64,000 nt of DNA from Ruminococcus sp. AF31-8BH. Its GTDB lineage: Bacteria; Bacillota; Clostridia; Lachnospirales; Lachnospiraceae. The position numbers were made by a program, and so were the translations under genes. The first letter of the stretch is position 1. Every line of letters starts with the position of its first letter. The notes beneath the pieces are model-generated. The model was not told the origin of the DNA. It saw nothing but the letters and a program-made list of their open reading frames with translations, and ran no database searches. The stretch covers positions 62,328 through 126,327 of the forward strand of contig NZ_QTVN01000003.1 in NCBI RefSeq assembly GCF_003460605.1, written 5' to 3'. Shown here in pieces: positions 60,430-64,000 of the stretch.

Positions 60430-61752
60430 TTATTTTCGGTTGGTGCAGACGCCTCTTCTGTCAAATTTATAATTGATCTGGCCTGGATCCATTTTCACAG
60501 TGCGGTTTCTGTACATGGCTCCTTTCTTTTTGTCAAAGCAGTACCATTTACCGCCCCTTCGAAGCCATCCGGTATGTGCGTAGCCCCTATTATTTATGTA
60601 ATATCTTTCCCCGCGATAGTTGGTCCAGCCGGAACATCTTTTTCCATCGGAACCAATGATGTATATTTTTCCACTGGTGGAAATCAACTGAGTGTTTTCA
60701 TATCTGATGCCATTTGCGTTAAAGCAGAAAACACCGCTGGGCCTTGTCAGCCAGCCTACACTGGCTTTTCCATCGTTTCTCTTATCAAAGAAATAGCAGT
60801 TTCCATTTATGGTTTTCCAGCCATATGCCCGGTTTCCGTTTTTATCTACATAGTAGGTGCCATCTTTTAGATGAAGTACCCGATTTTTCTGTCTTACCCC
60901 GTTGATATAGTAGCGCATATTGCTGCCGGCTTTTTTCCAGCCATTCTTCTGATTGGAAGTAACCGTATCAGAGGTATCTTTGCTCTGCTCCTGAGACCTT
61001 ATTCTGTTGAAGTAACGGACAATAGCTCTGGCATCTGCCTGTCCCAGCTTTTTCAGCTGGCTGTTGGTGCGGAAAAAATTATAGGCATCAGATGGACTAC
61101 TGACAAAAGCATGTTCAATGATCACCCCAGGCAGATCCTGCTGCACGCTCTGTGCCACAATAGCATAATAATCTCTTCTGGCTCCGTTTGGATAAACGCT
61201 TCCGTCACTGCTTAAACGGTATTCCATTCCGCCCTGGGCTGAAAAACGTTTGGAAATTCCCAGTTTGCCCAGTTCATCTATAACATACCTGCCAAACAGC
61301 TTTTCTGTTTCTGCCAGGTACGGACGGTAGGTTCCGCTGGAAACCAGCACGGAGGCACCTTTGGCATAAGGAGTGTCAGCAGAGTTGATATGCTGGCTTA
61401 CCAGAAGGTCTGCCTGATAACTCTTCGCAATCAGAACTCTGTCTACCAGACCTACAAACTGATTCTGGTTGTTTCTGGTCATATGCACTTCTATATTTGG
61501 ATATTTCTGCAGCTCCTGCATGGTGTATCTGGCAATTTTCCAGTTAATTTCTGCCTCTATATACTGCTGTCCATTATGCACTTCGACAGCACCGGAATCA
61601 TATCCTCCATGTCCCGGATCCAGGACTACTACTTTCTTCTCTGTGAATTTCTCGGTTGCTGCATTTACTGTAGATGGTACAGCCGCTGTCACCAGCATGG
61701 CCAGGCACAGGACTGCTGCCATCCATCTTTTTTTCTTTCCCATACGTTTCAT
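60430..61752 (-). CDS. N-acetylmuramoyl-L-alanine amidase with choline-binding-type repeats
   Basis: 440 residues. Signal peptide ends VNA-AT. Amidase_3 domain 38-255: VVLDPGHGGYDSG (zinc His), EAEINWKIA (zinc Glu), DLLVSQHINSAD (zinc His) and VIIEHAFVS with the catalytic Glu. From about 285, seven or so 20-residue CW-binding repeats (GWKKAGSNMRYYING, GWKTINGNCYFFDKRN, GWTNYRGERYYINNRG, GWLRRGGKWYCFDKK). It cuts the stem peptide from muramic acid; the repeats anchor it to wall polymers. Confidence 0.93.
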   Translation of the reverse strand: MKRMGKKKRWMAAVLCLAMLVTAAVPSTVNAATEKFTEKKVVVLDPGHGGYDSGAVEVHNGQQYIEAEINWKIARYTMQELQKYPNIEVHMTRNNQNQFVGLVDRVLIAKSYQADLLVSQHINSADTPYAKGASVLVSSGTYRPYLAETEKLFGRYVIDELGKLGISKRFSAQGGMEYRLSSDGSVYPNGARRDYYAIVAQSVQQDLPGVIIEHAFVSSPSDAYNFFRTNSQLKKLGQADARAIVRYFNRIRSQEQSKDTSDTVTSNQKNGWKKAGSNMRYYINGVRQKNRVLHLKDGTYYVDKNGNRAYGWKTINGNCYFFDKRNDGKASVGWLTRPSGVFCFNANGIRYENTQLISTSGKIYIIGSDGKRCSGWTNYRGERYYINNRGYAHTGWLRRGGKWYCFDKKKGAMYRNRTVKMDPGQINYKFDRRGVCTNRK

Positions 61753-61842
61753 ACTTCCTTTCTTGCTGCTGTGTTTTCAGATGTCCCTGCAGCGCGTTTT
61801 TATTTGTGAAATGGCAAAATGCTACAGCACACCTTCTATGTT

Positions 61843-62994
61843 TCATTTTTTCTCCAGAAAATTTTCAAAATCCAGTGGAAACGGAGCTTCCAGCAGGATT
61901 TTATTTCCCGTAAACGGGTGGTAAAATTTTAGCTTCCATGCGTGAAGTGCTGCTCTTGTAAAAGGATTTCCGGGAACAGATGCTTTCCCTGTTTGGCTTT
62001 CGTTGTACAAGGTATCGCCAAGAAGGGGATGACCGGTGCCTGCCATGTGCACACGGATCTGGTGGGTGCGCCCGGTTTCCAGGTGAAGCTGGACAAGTGA
62101 GGCGTTCGCATAGCTTTTCAGGACTTGGTAATAGGTCACTGCCTTTTTGCTTCCGTGAATAGTTCCCGCTGGGGAAAGTACCATTTTTAGAGGATTCTCC
62201 GGATCTGGGGCAAGAGGGATGGAAATTTTCTCCCACTTCTCTTTTTCCATGCTTACGGACATTTCCTGCGAAGAACTTTGTGATATCTCCTCCTCAAAAG
62301 TTCTCTCCACAACTGCCAGATACGTTTTCTGCAGCTTTCCCTCTTCCCGCTGCTTCTGCAGCCTGGCGGCGCTGATCTGGTTTCTGGCAAAAAGCAGGAT
62401 ACCGGAGGTTTCTTTATCCAGACGGCCAATGGAACGGATGCGGGTTTCTTCCCCTTTGCTGCGGAAATATTCGGCAATCTGATTGGACAGGCTGTCCTGG
62501 TAGTGGATTCCAGATGGGTGGGTTACCATGCCGGCTGGCTTATTGACTGCGAGAACATCCTGATCCTCATACAAAATCTCTAAGTCAGGAAAGCCACACT
62601 TAAAATTTGAAACTGCGTTTTTCCCTTCACTGCATTCCTTCTTGCTATCAGACCTCAAATCAGAAATACTCTCGTTTTTTCCTCTGCACTCTACTCCAAA
62701 ATCTGCATAACCATCCGAAGTATCATTTCTCTTCTTCGTTTCTTCAGCTTGGATTTGCAAGAACTTAGGCGTCTTTAACTGCGCGGAGTCAGTCCCCCTG
62801 GTTTCCAGGCAAATTCGGATCACATCCCCACAGACGGCATTTTCCGTCACCCGGCACTGTATTCCGTTTTTCTGAATGCCGCCGGGGCGAAATTTTATCT
62901 GGCTGATCTGTTTTTTGGTCAGTCCCGCCTGCCTGCGGAGAATTTCTCCTACTTTGCCTTCTCTGTTGACAGTTAACTCAAGATATCGTTCCAT
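61843..62994 (-). CDS. RluA-family pseudouridine synthase
   Basis: 383 residues. S4 domain 1-70 (VGEILRRQAGLTKKQISQIKF), then about 60 residues of charged low-complexity sequence, then the catalytic domain: VLAVNKPAGMVTHPSG near 152, IGRLDKETSGILLFARN near 190 with the catalytic Asp, and HLETGRTHQIRVHMAGTGHPLLGD near 308. A second charged insert (SQSSSQEMSVSMEKEKWEK) lies near 240. It isomerises uridines in rRNA or tRNA; which ones cannot be told. 24 bp after the ybaK-like gene. Confidence 0.92.
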   Translation of the reverse strand: MERYLELTVNREGKVGEILRRQAGLTKKQISQIKFRPGGIQKNGIQCRVTENAVCGDVIRICLETRGTDSAQLKTPKFLQIQAEETKKRNDTSDGYADFGVECRGKNESISDLRSDSKKECSEGKNAVSNFKCGFPDLEILYEDQDVLAVNKPAGMVTHPSGIHYQDSLSNQIAEYFRSKGEETRIRSIGRLDKETSGILLFARNQISAARLQKQREEGKLQKTYLAVVERTFEEEISQSSSQEMSVSMEKEKWEKISIPLAPDPENPLKMVLSPAGTIHGSKKAVTYYQVLKSYANASLVQLHLETGRTHQIRVHMAGTGHPLLGDTLYNESQTGKASVPGNPFTRAALHAWKLKFYHPFTGNKILLEAPFPLDFENFLEKK

Positions 62995-63018
62995 ATTCTT
63001 TAGACTGCCAGGCTGGAA

Positions 63019-63372
63019 TTACCGTGGCTTGCATACATCTATCCATTCCTTGTATCCGGAATATTTTTCCATTTCGGGAATGGTCAGTTCAATGGCACTG
63101 TTGCTGCTTCCGCATGCCGGAAATGCTGTTTCATATTTTTTCAGGGAAGCATCCAGGTAAATATCCACGCCTGGATTTATGGCAAATGGGCAAACGCCGC
63201 CCACCGCATGTCCGATCAGTTCAGTTACCTGCTCCTGGGTGAGCATTTTCGCTTTTTTGCCGAATGTGACTTTGTATGCAAGCTCCACCGTCGCACTTGA
63301 CACATCAAACTCCAGCACACGGGATTCCATGCCGTATCCTGCGAAGTATTTTTTTACTTTATCTACTGACAT
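63019..63372 (-). CDS. YbaK/EbsC family protein with internal in-frame deletion
   Basis: 117 residues against a usual 155-160. The N-terminal part (DKVKKYFAGYG...EFDVSSATVELA) and C-terminal part (GKKAKMLTQEQVTELIGHAVGGVCPFAI, ACGSSNSAIELT) are well conserved. Between VELA (residue 31) and YKVTFGKKAKML some 40 residues are missing, including the strand with the conserved Lys of the AKT motif and the AGDxKIDN segment. Such proteins clear mischarged Cys/Ala/Pro-tRNA; this one probably cannot bind the 3' end normally. First gene before rluA. Confidence 0.85.
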   Translation of the reverse strand: MSVDKVKKYFAGYGMESRVLEFDVSSATVELAYKVTFGKKAKMLTQEQVTELIGHAVGGVCPFAINPGVDIYLDASLKKYETAFPACGSSNSAIELTIPEMEKYSGYKEWIDVCKPR

Positions 63373-63401
63373 TTGTCATGCCTCCATTTTTATGATGGAA
63401 A

Positions 63402-63420
63402 TTTTTTCAAACACGCTTTA
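63402..63420 (-). repeat. Diverged solo MITE terminal repeat
   Basis: On the minus strand TAAAGCGTGTTTGAAAAA matches the family end with two differences. It starts directly after a TATACT -10 (63425-63420) in the ybaK control region. Confidence 0.55.
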
Positions 63421-63436
63421 GTATAACACTAAATTC

Positions 63437-63451
63437 ACATTCTTGGAATGT
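63437..63451. promoter_or_regulatory. Inverted repeat in ybaK promoter
   Basis: ACATTC-TTG-GAATGT, a perfect 6+3+6 inverted repeat overlapping the -35 position of the leftward promoter with TATACT at 63425-63420. Candidate operator. Confidence 0.45.
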
Positions 63452-63504
63452 AAAATTGCAGAAATCCTGTACGAAAAAATAGAGTATGTACTGCACTGCC
63501 ATGT

Positions 63505-63533
63505 TTGACTTTCCCCGGGGCATCCAGTATACT
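63505..63533 (+). promoter_or_regulatory. Promoter of the RNA methyltransferase gene
   Basis: TTGACT, 17-bp spacer, TATACT. Confidence 0.75.
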
Positions 63534-63558
63534 ACTTCTGATACTTATTTGACGTCTC

Positions 63559-63592
63559 GGATTGCTTTGCAGCTGCACGGCTCCCGCAATCC
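63559..63592 (-). repeat. Diverged third copy of the small palindromic element
   Basis: Stem GGATTGC/GCAATCC with GGGAGC and GCAGC in the same order and the same 34-bp span as the element at 19931-19964 (read on the minus strand). Again lies in a 5' leader, between promoter and ribosome site. Confidence 0.5.
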
Positions 63593-63622
63593 TCCATTTT
63601 ATAAAATACAAGGAGAAACCTT

Positions 63623-64000
63623 ATGGATTCAGATAGATCATTGGTTCTGCCCCAGGCATTTCTGGACAGAATGAAAGATATGCTGCAAGATGATTATGAT
63701 GCCTTTCTTCAAGCTTACGATCAGCCCCGCACCTACGGACTTCGGGTGAACACCGCCAAGATTTCCTGCGAGGAATTTGAAAAAATCGTTCCTTTCGAAG
63801 TAAAAAAAATCCCCTGGATTTCCAACGGCTATTTTTACAGGGAAGATGTCCGCCCTTCCCGCTGTCCCCTTTACCAGGCAGGACTTTATTACCTTCAGGA
63901 ACCAAGTGCCATGACCCCGGCTTCCCGCATTCCAGTGGAACCTGGTGAATATGTGCTGGACATGTGTGCCGCTCCCGGCGGAAAAGCCACTGCTGTGGGA
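63623..64000 (+). CDS. NOL1/NOP2/Sun family RNA cytosine-C5 methyltransferase, 5' part
   Basis: 126 codons are visible to the window end; ATG 63623 has AGGAG seven bases upstream. LPQAFLDRMKDML at the start, YGLRVNTAKIS near 39, an SPLYxAGLYYLQEPSAM-like stretch near 85, and the SAM-binding motif VLDMCAAPGGKAT near 110. RsmF/YebU-type enzymes methylate 16S rRNA. The catalytic cysteines lie beyond the edge. Confidence 0.9.
   Translation, partial: MDSDRSLVLPQAFLDRMKDMLQDDYDAFLQAYDQPRTYGLRVNTAKISCEEFEKIVPFEVKKIPWISNGYFYREDVRPSRCPLYQAGLYYLQEPSAMTPASRIPVEPGEYVLDMCAAPGGKATAVG

Overview
The window looks like a chromosome segment of a spore-forming, low-to-medium GC Firmicute, most likely a gut member of the Lachnospiraceae. 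This is inferred from the spoIIAA-spoIIAB-sigF operon, an alpha/beta-type SASP, a CotH-family protein, a valS T-box, a cobalamin riboswitch, strong AGGAGG ribosome sites and many sugar-uptake systems. No rRNA, tRNA, prophage, plasmid or CRISPR array was seen. Genus and species cannot be settled by reading alone.

Layout. 1-10.1 kb: a divergent amino-sugar locus. Leftward: SsuABC-type ABC transporter, a divergent NagB-like protein, NagA and a phosphofructokinase cut by the window edge. Rightward: a cytoplasmic DUF4838 protein, a ROK regulator and a LacI regulator. 10.4-13.3 kb: uvrB, then queT behind a long folded leader with a preQ1-I-like element. 13.4-23.3 kb: a disaccharide phosphorolysis locus (GH65 phosphorylase, HAD phosphatase, MalFG-type ABC transporter) divergent from a YesMN-type two-component system. 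23.4-31.6 kb: sstT, spoIIA operon, zinc-ribbon/TPR membrane protein, a 50-residue ORF, folC and an LtaS-like enzyme. 31.6-39.6 kb: valS with T-box, and an ABC exporter whose permease carries about 530 residues of extracytoplasmic coiled coil.

39.7-44.4 kb: a B12-riboswitch-controlled corrinoid transporter with a CGGC-domain protein, then an SH3-repeat secreted protein. 44.5-48.4 kb: a CotH kinase-fold / DUF4956 / VTC operon in which the CotH protein contains 21 tandem 12-residue repeats. 48.5-55.8 kb: GGDEF-EAL protein, metY, pdxST and an OmpR-type two-component system. 56-64 kb: SASP, PspC, a PadR-DUF1700-DUF4097 envelope operon, an HTH/HipA-like kinase pair, amidase, RluA-type pseudouridine synthase, an internally shortened YbaK, and the start of a NOL1/NOP2/Sun RNA methyltransferase.

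Two families of dispersed palindromic repeats run through the window. One is a 166-bp foldback MITE (complete at 56614-56779) with partial copies that mostly abut stop codons. The other is a 34-45 bp palindrome found at 19929, 26388 and, diverged, 63559. The strongest candidates for undescribed biology are the amino-sugar locus with its altered NagB active site, the CotH/VTC/DUF4956 operon with 11-bp direct repeats at its promoter, the folded queT leader, and the HTH/HipA-like pair whose kinase lacks its metal-binding aspartate.
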